Below the pieces are notes generated by a model that worked only from the letters and a program-made list of their open reading frames with translations, did not search any database and was not told the origin of the DNA. From Accumulibacter sp. (lineage in GTDB: Bacteria > Pseudomonadota > Gammaproteobacteria > Burkholderiales > Rhodocyclaceae): a stretch of 5,910 bases of DNA. Positions 1 through 5,311 of the stretch are shown piece after piece; the first letter of the stretch is position 1, and every line of letters starts with the position of its first letter. The stretch spans positions 1 through 5,910 of the forward strand of contig JAIRZC010000236.1 in the NCBI GenBank assembly GCA_031267455.1, read 5' to 3'. The position numbers and the translations under genes are program-made.

Positions 1-72
1 GTCGGGCGCGCAAACGACGCGATACTCGCTATCGAGCAGCTTGACATCGAGGTATTGCGTATTCTCGGACAT
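1..72 (-). CDS. zapA: Cell division protein ZapA, N-terminal fragment (runs off the window start)
   Basis: ZapA binds FtsZ in the cytoplasm and promotes bundling of FtsZ protofilaments at the Z ring. Only the first 24 codons are in the window. They read MSENTQY and then LDVKLLDSEYRVVC, which matches the start of the ZapA family (typically a V/LDVKI-x-GREYRVAC-like first beta strand). The ATG lies 10 bases after the zapB stop codon, and a weak GAAG ribosome-binding element sits 6 bases upstream of it. The two genes are therefore very probably co-transcribed and translationally close. The rest of the protein, including the coiled-coil dimerisation helix, lies outside the window. The identification rests on a short segment but is strengthened by the adjoining ZapB-like gene. 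Confidence 0.8.
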   Translation of the reverse strand, partial: MSENTQYLDVKLLDSEYRVVCAPD

Positions 73-82
73 CGTCGACTTC

Positions 83-301
83 TCAGGCGCCGATCTGCAT
101 ATCTTCGGGCAACTTCAGGACGAGCTGTTCCAGACGCGTTCGCGCGAATATCATGCGCTCGGACAGGTCGCTTTTGTTTTTCTCCACCGCGGCAAGCTGC
201 CGCTTCAACTGCGTGTTCTCGGTCTTGAGCGCTTCGCACAATGAAATTACTTCGGTGATTTTGTCGCCGAGCCGGTCGAGTTCGTTTTGCACTTGTTGCA
301 T
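83..301 (-). CDS. zapB: ZapB-like small coiled-coil cell division protein (TIGR02449/DUF904 type)
   Basis: This is a 72-residue acidic/basic coiled-coil protein. ZapB-type proteins associate with ZapA and help place and stabilise the FtsZ ring. The sequence shows heptad-like spacing of Leu/Ile/Val from about residue 4 to 62 (VQNELDRLGDKITEVISL, then LKTENTQLKRQLAAVEKN), with no signal peptide and no membrane segment. Length and composition fit the small ZapB-like/TIGR02449 proteins encoded directly upstream of zapA in many beta- and gammaproteobacteria. No other in-frame ATG occurs until residue 50, so the first ATG is the likely start. It has no Shine-Dalgarno sequence, and the promoter sits almost on top of it (see the promoter entry). 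Function is inferred from family type and from the zapA neighbour. A generic coiled-coil annotation would be the cautious alternative. Confidence 0.75.
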   Translation of the reverse strand: MQQVQNELDRLGDKITEVISLCEALKTENTQLKRQLAAVEKNKSDLSERMIFARTRLEQLVLKLPEDMQIGA

Positions 302-578
302 AGCATGGAACTATAGTTTCAAAAACGGCGCATCGTCAAGGAGAATGCTTTTGAATGTAGTTTATTATCGTCGATACGGCACGGAACGAAATTCTCCGGA
401 CCGGAGCGAAAGAAAGCCCGGATCCGTCTTCACGGAAATTACGCAAATGGTCGCTTTCTTCGCGTCGAGCCATGGGAAAATGGACACTTCCTTCGGCAGC
501 CGCTTGGATCAAGTCCGGCAGGCCCCTTGAGATCGGCATGATAGAATCCAAACGAACCGCGCCCAACAAAAGCGCGGC
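302..578. other. Intergenic stretch with no recognisable gene; one perfect dyad
   Basis: Apart from the zapB promoter at its left edge, I recognise no gene here. Short open frames exist on both strands but resemble nothing I know. A perfect inverted repeat, CTCCGG-A-CCGGAG (394-406), could be an operator or a small hairpin, but nothing nearby supports a specific role. By position between zapB and the btuB remnant, this may be the scar of the deleted body of btuB. I cannot find receptor-like sequence in it. No B12 riboswitch core is visible. Confidence 0.4.
310..339 (-). promoter_or_regulatory. Predicted sigma70 promoter for zapB-zapA, leaderless layout
   Basis: On the minus strand, TTGACG (plus positions 334-339) and TATAGT (310-315) are separated by 18 bases. 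Each differs from the sigma70 consensus at a single base. Transcription would start about 7 bases past the -10 box, near position 302-304, while the zapB ATG occupies 299-301. The 5' leader would thus be only a few bases, too short for a ribosome-binding site. This is a sequence-based prediction. Confidence 0.55.
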
Positions 579-746
579 TTGGAAGCCAGATTCACTTTCG
601 AACCCGGTGTTCGCGCGGCGCTCGGGCCGTCGTCCGCCATTGACGCGCGATTGAACGATCCGTTCGGCAAGAAACGCGAAACCGTTTATGAATACAAAAT
701 CCCGGAACTCGACGCCTTCGTCGGACCACGCTGTTCGTTGCGCTGA
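579..746 (+). pseudogene. btuB: C-terminal remnant of a BtuB-like TonB-dependent vitamin B12 receptor
   Basis: Read in the frame ending with the TGA at 744-746, this stretch gives ARLNDPFGKKRETVYEYK followed shortly by DAFVGPRCSLR and a stop. This lines up with the C-terminal end of BtuB-type outer-membrane barrels, whose last strands typically read NLFDKxYETVYGY, then NTPGR, then (A/V)FVGLRYS. The deviations fall on the most conserved family positions: LFD to PFG, the Tyr before ETVY to Arg, YGYNTPGR to YEYKIPEL, and GLRY to GPRC. The frame is closed upstream by a TGA at 528-530, and no barrel, plug or signal peptide sequence precedes it. The remnant directly precedes the permease genes, where btuB normally sits in such clusters. 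It is most likely a decayed end of a deleted gene. The assignment is made by eye, without an alignment search. Confidence 0.6.
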
Positions 747-1743
747 ACCGGCCATTCCAACGCGTCGGCGCGCCTTTCTCATCATCGGCGCGCTTCTTGC
801 GCTCTCGCTCGCAAGTCTTGCGCTCGCCCTGAGTATCGGCAGCGTCACGATCCCGCTCGCCGATATCGTTTCCGCGTTGTTCGGGGAAGCCGGCGATACT
901 TCGTCCGAAGTCGTCCGTAGCCTGCGCCTACCGCGCGCGCTGGCCGGTTTCGCCTGCGGCGGCCTTCTGGCGATCGCGGGCGCGCTCTTGCAAGTTCTGC
1001 TTCGCAACCCGCTGGCCGACCCCTACATTCTTGGTATTTCCGGCGGCGCGGGGATCGGCGCGATGTTTACCATCCTTTTCGGCTTGGGCGCGGCCTCGGT
1101 CAACGCCGGCGCCTTCCTGGGCGCATTCGCCGCGATGCTTCTCGTTTTCGGCTTGGCGCACGGCGACGGAAGCTGGACGCGTACCCGCTTGCTTCTGACG
1201 GGGGTCATCGTCGCCGCCGGTTGCGGCGCGGGCGTTGCGCTGATGCTCTCGATCGCGCCGGACAACCGGTTGCGCGGAATGTTGTTTTGGCTGATGGGCG
1301 ACCTCTCGCAATCGGGCGAGCCTCATCTCGCGCTCGGCGTTCTTGTCGCCATTCTCCTTGTCGCTTTCCCTTTCGCGCGCGAGCTCAATCTTCTGTCGCG
1401 CGGCGAGGACATCGCGCGAACGCTCGGCGTTCGGGTCGCCTTCCTGCGACGCGGCGTCTATTTCACCGCGTCGCTGGCCACGGCCACCGCAGTGACGCTC
1501 GCGGGATCCATCGGTTTTATCGGCCTGATCGTCCCACACTTGGTCCGGCTCGCATCGGGAAACGACCAACGCATATTGCTCCCGGCTTCCGCGCTCGCCG
1601 GCGGATCCCTTTTGTTGATCGCCGATACGCTCGCGCGCGCCGTCATCGCCCCAAGGCAACTTCCGGTCGGCGTACTGACGGCATTGATCGGAGTTCCGGT
1701 CTTTCTCTTCTTGCTCGCCCGGGACTCGCGTCCCAAACACTGA
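688..1743 (+). CDS. btuC: FecCD/BtuC-family corrinoid ABC transporter permease
   Basis: This is the inner-membrane permease subunit of a class II ABC importer, here probably for vitamin B12/corrinoids because it lies with btuD, cobO and cobB. At 351 residues it has the usual FecCD length, with about ten hydrophobic segments beginning near residue 29. Family hallmarks are visible: LRLPRALAG (79-87), LQVLLRNPLADPYILGISGG (101-120), FWLMGDL (200-206), the cytoplasmic coupling region GEDIARTLGV (239-248), GSIGFIGLIVPHLVR (273-287), and LPVGVLTALIGVPVFLFLL near the end (325-343). The start is uncertain. The ATG at 688 is the only standard start in this frame (stop at 652-654), has no good ribosome-binding site, and lies inside the btuB remnant in a different frame. 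Residues 1-25 are therefore probably not conserved. The btuD ATG follows after two bases. Siderophore or heme permeases belong to the same family, so substrate is inferred from context. Confidence 0.85.
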   Translation: MNTKSRNSTPSSDHAVRCAEPAIPTRRRAFLIIGALLALSLASLALALSIGSVTIPLADIVSALFGEAGDTSSEVVRSLRLPRALAGFACGGLLAIAGALLQVLLRNPLADPYILGISGGAGIGAMFTILFGLGAASVNAGAFLGAFAAMLLVFGLAHGDGSWTRTRLLLTGVIVAAGCGAGVALMLSIAPDNRLRGMLFWLMGDLSQSGEPHLALGVLVAILLVAFPFARELNLLSRGEDIARTLGVRVAFLRRGVYFTASLATATAVTLAGSIGFIGLIVPHLVRLASGNDQRILLPASALAGGSLLLIADTLARAVIAPRQLPVGVLTALIGVPVFLFLLARDSRPKH

Positions 1744-1745
1744 AA

Positions 1746-2522
1746 ATGAGCGAAACTCCGTTGCTCGAAGCACGAAAACTCGCCGTCGAAATCGGAGGCC
1801 ATTCGATTTGCCGGGATTTCGATTTCTCTCTTTATCCAGGAGATCGCCTCGGAATTCTCGGTTGCAACGGCGCGGGGAAATCCACATTGCTTTCCGTTCT
1901 CGCCGGTCTGCGCTTGCCGCAAGCCGGCGAAGTCCTGATCGACGGTAAGCGATACGATACTCTCGGCCCGCGAAAAAGCGCGCGGATCCGCGGCTGGCTC
2001 CCGCAAATCCACGGCGACGCTTTCACGGCGACGGTGCTCGAAACTGCCCTGATTGGTCGCCACCCCCACCTCGGCCGCTGGGACTGGGAAAGCGAAGAGG
2101 ACATACGAATCGCCCGCGACGCGCTGACCGCCGTCGGCCTTGCCGGGATCGAGCAGCGCGATATCCAGTCGCTTTCGGGCGGAGAGCGCCAGCGGCTCGC
2201 AATCGCCGCGATGCTCGCGCAGTCGCCGTGTCTCTTCCTGCTCGACGAACCGATCGCCTATCTCGACCTCAAGCACCAAATCGCCATGCTTGACCTTTTC
2301 TCCAAGGCTGCGCGCGAGAACGGAGCAGCCCTTGTCATGGTGCTGCACGAACCCGGAATGGCCTGGCGCTATTGCAGCCGTGTGCTGATGATCCACGGAG
2401 ATGGGACGACCACGCAGGGAAGCGCCCGCGAAATGCTGACCGCCGATCGCCTCTCCTCGCTCTACAGCTATCCGCTGGAGCTTCTCGAAAACCGCGGGCG
2501 AGTCGGGTTCATCCCGAAATAA
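1746..2522 (+). CDS. btuD: BtuD/FecE-type ABC transporter ATP-binding protein (corrinoid uptake)
   Basis: This cytoplasmic ATPase subunit powers the neighbouring permease. The 258-residue protein carries every ABC motif in order: Walker A GCNGAGKST (39-47), Q-loop glutamine in WLPQ (87), signature LSGGERQRLAIA (143-154), Walker B LFLLDEP (163-169), a D-loop region AYLDLKHQ (171-178), and the switch histidine in MVLHE (201). The LDLKHQ segment and overall length are typical of the BtuD/FecE/FhuC subgroup of importers for B12, iron-siderophores and heme. The ATG at 1746 lies two bases after the permease TGA, which indicates translational coupling. The open frame extends further upstream, but that part is only the permease read out of frame. 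A short hairpin near its 3' end, followed by T-runs, may terminate transcription (separate entry). No catalytic residue is missing, so it should be an active ATPase. Confidence 0.88.
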   Translation: MSETPLLEARKLAVEIGGHSICRDFDFSLYPGDRLGILGCNGAGKSTLLSVLAGLRLPQAGEVLIDGKRYDTLGPRKSARIRGWLPQIHGDAFTATVLETALIGRHPHLGRWDWESEEDIRIARDALTAVGLAGIEQRDIQSLSGGERQRLAIAAMLAQSPCLFLLDEPIAYLDLKHQIAMLDLFSKAARENGAALVMVLHEPGMAWRYCSRVLMIHGDGTTTQGSAREMLTADRLSSLYSYPLELLENRGRVGFIPK

Positions 2523-2526
2523 TTTT
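2503..2526 (+). terminator. Possible weak intrinsic terminator at the btuD 3' end
   Basis: TCGGG (2503-2507) pairs with CCCGA (2513-2517) across a 5-base loop. After ATAAT-type spacing comes TTTTT (2522-2526), with a second T-run at 2534-2539. The stem is only 5 bp and the first T-run begins 5 bases after it, so termination would be partial at best. It overlaps the last codons of btuD. Confidence 0.25.
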
Positions 2527-2537
2527 TCCGATCTTTT

Positions 2538-2565
2538 TTGACAAAGGCCGAAACAATGTTTCAAT
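2538..2565 (+). promoter_or_regulatory. Candidate promoter for cobO-cobB, half inside the repeat
   Basis: A perfect -35 consensus TTGACA (2538-2543) is followed after 16 bases by TTCAAT (2560-2565), a 4/6 match to the -10 consensus. The -10 lies in the conserved end of the intergenic repeat, while the -35 lies just outside it. The predicted start near 2572 would give a leader of about 95 bases. A small dyad, GAAACA-a-TGTTTC (2550-2562), lies between and over these boxes and could bind a regulator. The prediction is by eye and the -10 is mediocre. Confidence 0.35.
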
Positions 2566-2669
2566 CCACACCCGTAACCTGAAGGTGGTTTGCGCAGGAG
2601 GGTTCGCGAACCGCCTCTCCCGCGCCTCCCCTCAAAGGGGATGTTTTCAACCTGAGAGTATTTTTGATG
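2556..2669 (+). repeat. Intergenic repeat, copy A (114 bp, direct orientation)
   Basis: This non-coding element occurs again, inverted, at 4812-4923. Its left end, ATGTTTCAATCCACACCC followed by TAACCT, matches copy B base for base except for one extra G (2574). Its right end, GTTTTCAACC then GAG.GT.TTTT.GATG, matches at most positions. The middle is more diverged but shares a CCGCCTCYC core and C-rich/G-rich blocks. Internally it holds a perfect palindrome GGTTCGCGAACC (2601-2612) and a hairpin CCCCT-caa-AGGGG (2628-2640). A near-copy of its own left end, ATGTTTTCAACC, recurs at 2641-2652. It codes for nothing evident and resembles the small REP/MITE-like elements of proteobacterial intergenic regions. 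Its last three bases are the cobO ATG. Confidence 0.7.
2584..2640 (+). other. Structured cobO leader with two mutually exclusive hairpins plus a third
   Basis: The segment GGTGGTTTGC (2584-2593) can pair with GCGAACCGCC (2606-2615) as a 10-bp stem with two G-U pairs. Alternatively, 2601-2612 can fold on itself as a GGTTCGCGAACC palindrome. The two folds use overlapping bases, so only one can form at a time. A downstream CCCCT/AGGGG hairpin (2628-2640) ends 26 bases before the cobO ATG. These folds lie within repeat copy A and may simply be properties of the repeat. Confidence 0.3.
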
Positions 2670-3341
2670 AGCGTTTCCGAAAAACCCCAAGCTCCCGAAA
2701 AGATCGCCGGGAACGGTCCCGACGACGCAAACGGCCCGGAGGAGCAACACGCCAGGAGGATGTCCCGAAAAAAAGATTTCGTCGAAAAAGCCATCGCCGC
2801 GGCGCGGGAAGAACGCGGAATTCTACTCGTCAACACGGGGAACGGAAAAGGAAAATCGTCGGCGGCTTTTGGTATCATTGCGCGCGCGCTCGGCCAGGGG
2901 ATGAAGGCCGCGATCGTCCAGTTCGTCAAAGGGCGCGCGGATACCGGGGAAGCTGCTTTTTTCCGGGATGTTCAAAAAACGCTTCCTGATAAATTATTTT
3001 GGCACATAACAGGAGAAGGCTATACTTGGAAAATCCAGGATACCTCGCGTGAAGCAGCCGCGGCGCGCGGCGCATGGGATCTGGCTCGCGGCTATCTCTC
3101 CAACCCCGGATTCGGATTGGTCGTTCTCGACGAGATGACCTACGCGTTCAAATTCCGGTGGCTCGATCTTTCCGAAGTACTCGAAGCGATTGGACGCCGC
3201 CCGCCGATGCAGCACGTCGTCATTACCGGGCGCGCCGCGCCACGCGATCTCATTGCGGCGGCCGACACAGTCACCGACATGGTCTCGGTCAAGCATGCTT
3301 TCCAGGCGGGCGTAAAGGCGATGCCAGGAATCGACTGGTAG
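2667..3341 (+). CDS. cobO: Cob(I)yrinic acid a,c-diamide adenosyltransferase (CobO/BtuR type)
   Basis: This enzyme transfers the adenosyl group of ATP to the cobalt of reduced corrinoids, in de novo synthesis and in salvage, in the cytoplasm. The 224-residue product has the CobO/BtuR P-loop TGNGKGKSS (57-65), the VQFVKG stretch (84-89), GEGYTW (116-121), the Walker B-like LVVLDEMTY (151-159), VVITGRAAPRDLI (184-196) and the C-terminal VKHAFQAGVKAMPGIDW (208-224). All are conserved in the family. Compared with E. coli BtuR (about 196 residues) it has roughly 20 extra N-terminal residues, rich in Pro, Glu and Asn. The ATG at 2667 is formed by the end of the intergenic repeat and has only a weak GAGAG upstream. 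A later in-frame ATG (2760) would remove conserved N-terminal residues (EEQHARR). cobB follows after 9 bases, so the two form an operon. Confidence 0.92.
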   Translation: MSVSEKPQAPEKIAGNGPDDANGPEEQHARRMSRKKDFVEKAIAAAREERGILLVNTGNGKGKSSAAFGIIARALGQGMKAAIVQFVKGRADTGEAAFFRDVQKTLPDKLFWHITGEGYTWKIQDTSREAAAARGAWDLARGYLSNPGFGLVVLDEMTYAFKFRWLDLSEVLEAIGRRPPMQHVVITGRAAPRDLIAAADTVTDMVSVKHAFQAGVKAMPGIDW

Positions 3342-3350
3342 GAGACGAGC

Positions 3351-4652
3351 GTGCCGTCCTGTCCCGCGTTTTTCGTCGCCGCTCCGGCATCCGGCCAAGG
3401 GAAAACGACCGTCGTTGCCGCGCTGGCCTGCTTGCACACCCGATCCGGCCGACGCGTCAGCGTCTTCAAATGCGGGCCGGATTTTCTCGATCCGCAGATT
3501 CACGCCGTCGCAAGCGGCCGCCCATGCCAGAACATCGACGCGTGGATGTGCGGCGACGCGGATTTTACTTGGCGCCTTGCCGAAGCGGCGCGCGTGTCCG
3601 ACCTGATTCTCATCGAGGGGGTCATGGGCCTCTTCGACGGCTCGCCGCCGGCATCTGAACTCGCGGCCCGGCTCGGTATCCCGATACTTGCCGTTATCGA
3701 CGCTTTTGGCATGTCCGCCGGGTTCGGCGCGATCGCCTACGGCCTCAAGAACTACCGGCCAGGAACTCCAGTCGCCGCCGCCTTCGCGAACCGGCTCGGT
3801 AGTTCCTGGCACGCGGAACTCGTCGAAAAAAGCCTTCCGCCCGACATCGCCTGGTATGGCTACCTTCCGCGCGACATCGACGGCGCGATGCCCGAACGCC
3901 ATCTCGGATTGTTGCCTGCGGCCGAAATCGACGACCTCGTCGATCGCATCAACCGCATGGCCACCCACCTCGCGTCGACGGATGCCGCGAAACTGCCGCC
4001 AGCGGTGAGCTTTGCCGACGCAAAAGCGCCCGAGATACCACCCCTGTTGCAAGGCAAGACGATCAGTGTTGCGCGTGACGCCGCGTTCTGTTTCCTCTAT
4101 CCAGCCAACATCGACTGCCTTGAGCGGCTCGGCGCGTCGCTAAATTATTTCTCGCCGCTTTCCGACTCCGGAATACCGTCTTGCGACGCGCTCTGGTTTC
4201 CGGGTGGTTACCCGGAGCTTTACGCCGCAACGCTCGCGGCGAATCGAAATTTCCAACGAGGCATCCGCCGGCATGTCGAGGCTGGAGGCCCGCTACTCGC
4301 CGAATGTGGCGGAATGATGGCGCTTTTCGAATCGATGATACTCGCCGACGGTCAAAAATTTGCCATGGCCGGTCTCTTGCCCGGGCAAGTCGCCATGGGG
4401 AAAAAACTTTTCGGCCTCGGAATGCAGGAAGCTCGCTTTCCGGAAGGCACACTACGCGGACACGCTTTTCACTACTCGAAGGCAGAGACTCCCCTTGAAC
4501 CGCTCACCATCTCGAAGCATCCCGACGGGGGCCGGGGAGAAGCGATTTACCGCCGCAACCGCATGACGGCAAGCTACATGCACCTCTATTTTCCATCGAA
4601 TCCGAAAGCCGTTGCTCGGCTTTTCCTGCGCGACTCCATTTCCATAGGGTAA
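3351..4652 (+). CDS. cobB: Cobyrinic/hydrogenobyrinic acid a,c-diamide synthase (CobB/CbiA)
   Basis: This glutamine- and ATP-dependent amidotransferase amidates carboxylates a and c of (hydrogeno)cobyrinic acid. The 433-residue protein has the usual length and two-domain build. The N-terminal dethiobiotin-synthetase-like domain has the P-loop APASGQGKTT (11-20), FKCGPDFLDP (39-48) and LIEGVMGLFDG (87-97). The C-terminal class I glutamine amidotransferase-like domain has DALWFPGGYPEL (279-290), the nucleophile Cys319 in LLAECGGMM, and His411 in ASYMHLYF. The start is GTG, with GGAG (3341-3344) 6 bases upstream, overlapping the cobO stop codon. This supports coupled translation and fixes the start. 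The sequence does not decide between the aerobic (CobB) and anaerobic (CbiA) substrate. The symbol cobB here is the cobalamin gene, not the sirtuin of the same name. Nothing appears truncated. Confidence 0.93.
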   Translation: MPSCPAFFVAAPASGQGKTTVVAALACLHTRSGRRVSVFKCGPDFLDPQIHAVASGRPCQNIDAWMCGDADFTWRLAEAARVSDLILIEGVMGLFDGSPPASELAARLGIPILAVIDAFGMSAGFGAIAYGLKNYRPGTPVAAAFANRLGSSWHAELVEKSLPPDIAWYGYLPRDIDGAMPERHLGLLPAAEIDDLVDRINRMATHLASTDAAKLPPAVSFADAKAPEIPPLLQGKTISVARDAAFCFLYPANIDCLERLGASLNYFSPLSDSGIPSCDALWFPGGYPELYAATLAANRNFQRGIRRHVEAGGPLLAECGGMMALFESMILADGQKFAMAGLLPGQVAMGKKLFGLGMQEARFPEGTLRGHAFHYSKAETPLEPLTISKHPDGGRGEAIYRRNRMTASYMHLYFPSNPKAVARLFLRDSISIG

Positions 4653-4660
4653 AGCTACCC
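4647..4660 (+). other. Small perfect hairpin over the cobB stop codon
   Basis: GGGTA (4647-4651) pairs with TACCC (4656-4660) around the loop AAGC, and the TAA stop codon lies in the stem-loop. No T-run follows, so it is not a standard intrinsic terminator. A second imperfect stem, GGCTC/GAGCC (4675-4691), follows, and the first T-run (4736-4740) is far away. It may still protect or stabilise the 3' end of the mRNA. Confidence 0.25.
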
Positions 4661-4811
4661 GGACGCGTGGCGCGGGCTCCTCGATCGAGCCGCCGGAGCG
4701 CGCGTCTGCGAGCGGGCCTGCATACCCTAAGACCTGTTTTTCGCGGATCGTCCTCGATGGGCGTGTATTCCCGCCCGCCATCCCAAAATCAAACAAAACG
4801 CTCGATATTTT
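4653..4811. other. Gene-free stretch after cobB, open in two frames
   Basis: No recognised gene lies here. One plus-strand frame (4648-4815) and one minus-strand frame that continues into cobB are both open across it, without convincing start codons or ribosome-binding sites. The GC-rich first half looks codon-like; the second half becomes AT-rich towards repeat copy B. It may be a remnant of a former downstream cob gene or another interspersed repeat. I cannot identify it. Confidence 0.3.
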
Positions 4812-4923
4812 CATCTAAAACACACTCTGGTTGGAAACCTCTTCTTCGGGGGAATAATCACGCATGGGAGGCGGGTTCCCCTTCAATGCGGTTTCGCTTA
4901 GGTTAGGGTGTGGATTGAAACAT
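4812..4923 (-). repeat. Intergenic repeat, copy B (112 bp, inverted relative to copy A)
   Basis: Read on the minus strand, this begins ATGTTTCAATCCACACCC then TAACCT, and ends GTTTCCAACC, GAG, GTGTTTT, GATG. This reproduces both ends of copy A at 2556-2669. The centre is diverged: the perfect palindrome of copy A is absent, and a GCGAAACCGC block stands where A has the reverse-complement-like GTGGTTTGCGC. The overall length differs by two bases. Conserved ends with a drifting middle suggest that both are old members of a dispersed family rather than a recent duplication of one another. The element lies between convergent genes (cobB and tolC), a typical site for such repeats. Confidence 0.65.
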
Positions 4924-5311
4924 ACGCACTGTTGCTTTTTCTTAAAACGCAATGTGTAACTCTGGCATGGCACTCGCAAAGTCATCGATTCCCTGGAGAG
5001 ACGGACGAGTAAAGTGGTCTGCTGGCAGGCGGACACGGGGGTTTCGGACTATGCTCTTTCGGGCGAAACAATACAGGAATTCTCTCCGAGGAGAGAAGAC
5101 TCCCACCCAGGGATGCTTTTCGGTGTGCGATTTCTTTTCCCTGCGAGATGCCGGGGGGCTACCTTTGCCTGCCAAAGGAGACGGGAGTTTTAGCGGAGAT
5201 AAGGGTTTGGCCGACAAGGCTTGACGAGAGGTTCCCCGACAGGTCCCACGGAAAGTATACGCGCGCGAGGCCAATCCGCGTGGTGCCTTGTGGGAGGGTG
5301 TGAGGGGATAA
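4924..5311. other. Gene-free stretch between repeat B and tolC with several small hairpins
   Basis: No gene or RNA gene is recognised. Visible structures are TTTCG-gg-CGAAA (5057-5068), TTCTCTC-cgag-GAGAGAA (5080-5097) and CCTTTG-cctgc-CAAAGG (5162-5178). None is followed by a T-run on either strand that would make it a clear terminator for cobB or tolC. The cluster of G/C-rich inverted repeats suggests eroded REP-type elements. Short open frames here lack coding character and ribosome-binding sites. Confidence 0.4.

Noticed and set aside
472..654. Small plus-strand open frame of 60 codons before the permease
   Set aside because: It has no ribosome-binding site, resembles no family I know, and overlaps the btuB remnant in another frame.
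302..687. Cobalamin riboswitch upstream of the permease
   Set aside because: Only AGCCAG (584-589) resembles the start of a B12 box. The rest of the box and the surrounding conserved elements are absent, and the bases are better explained as btuB remnant.
2754..2762. Alternative cobO start at ATG 2760 preceded by AGGAGG
   Set aside because: The AGGAGG abuts the ATG with no spacing, and this start would cut off residues matching the conserved N-terminal helix of the family.
928..4052. Long minus-strand open frames opposite the permease, ATPase and cob genes (up to about 430 codons)
   Set aside because: They are antisense shadows in GC-rich coding DNA, with Arg/Gly/Ala-rich compositions, while the opposite strand has clear motif-bearing proteins.
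4909..4922. CRISPR-repeat-like end GTGGATTGAAAC (and its complement in repeat copy A)
   Set aside because: The motif resembles the 3' end of many CRISPR repeats, but it occurs once per copy, in opposite orientations 2.3 kb apart, with no regularly spaced repeats, spacers or cas genes.
5105..5145. Possible third degenerate copy of the intergenic repeat (AGGGATGCTTTTC followed by a T-rich tract)
   Set aside because: Only about a dozen bases resemble the right end of copy A, and the diagnostic ATGTTTCAATCCACACCC end is missing, so this could be chance.
5221..5261. TTGACG with a TATACG-like box downstream on the plus strand
   Set aside because: The spacing of about 29 bases is too long for a sigma70 promoter and no plus-strand gene follows.
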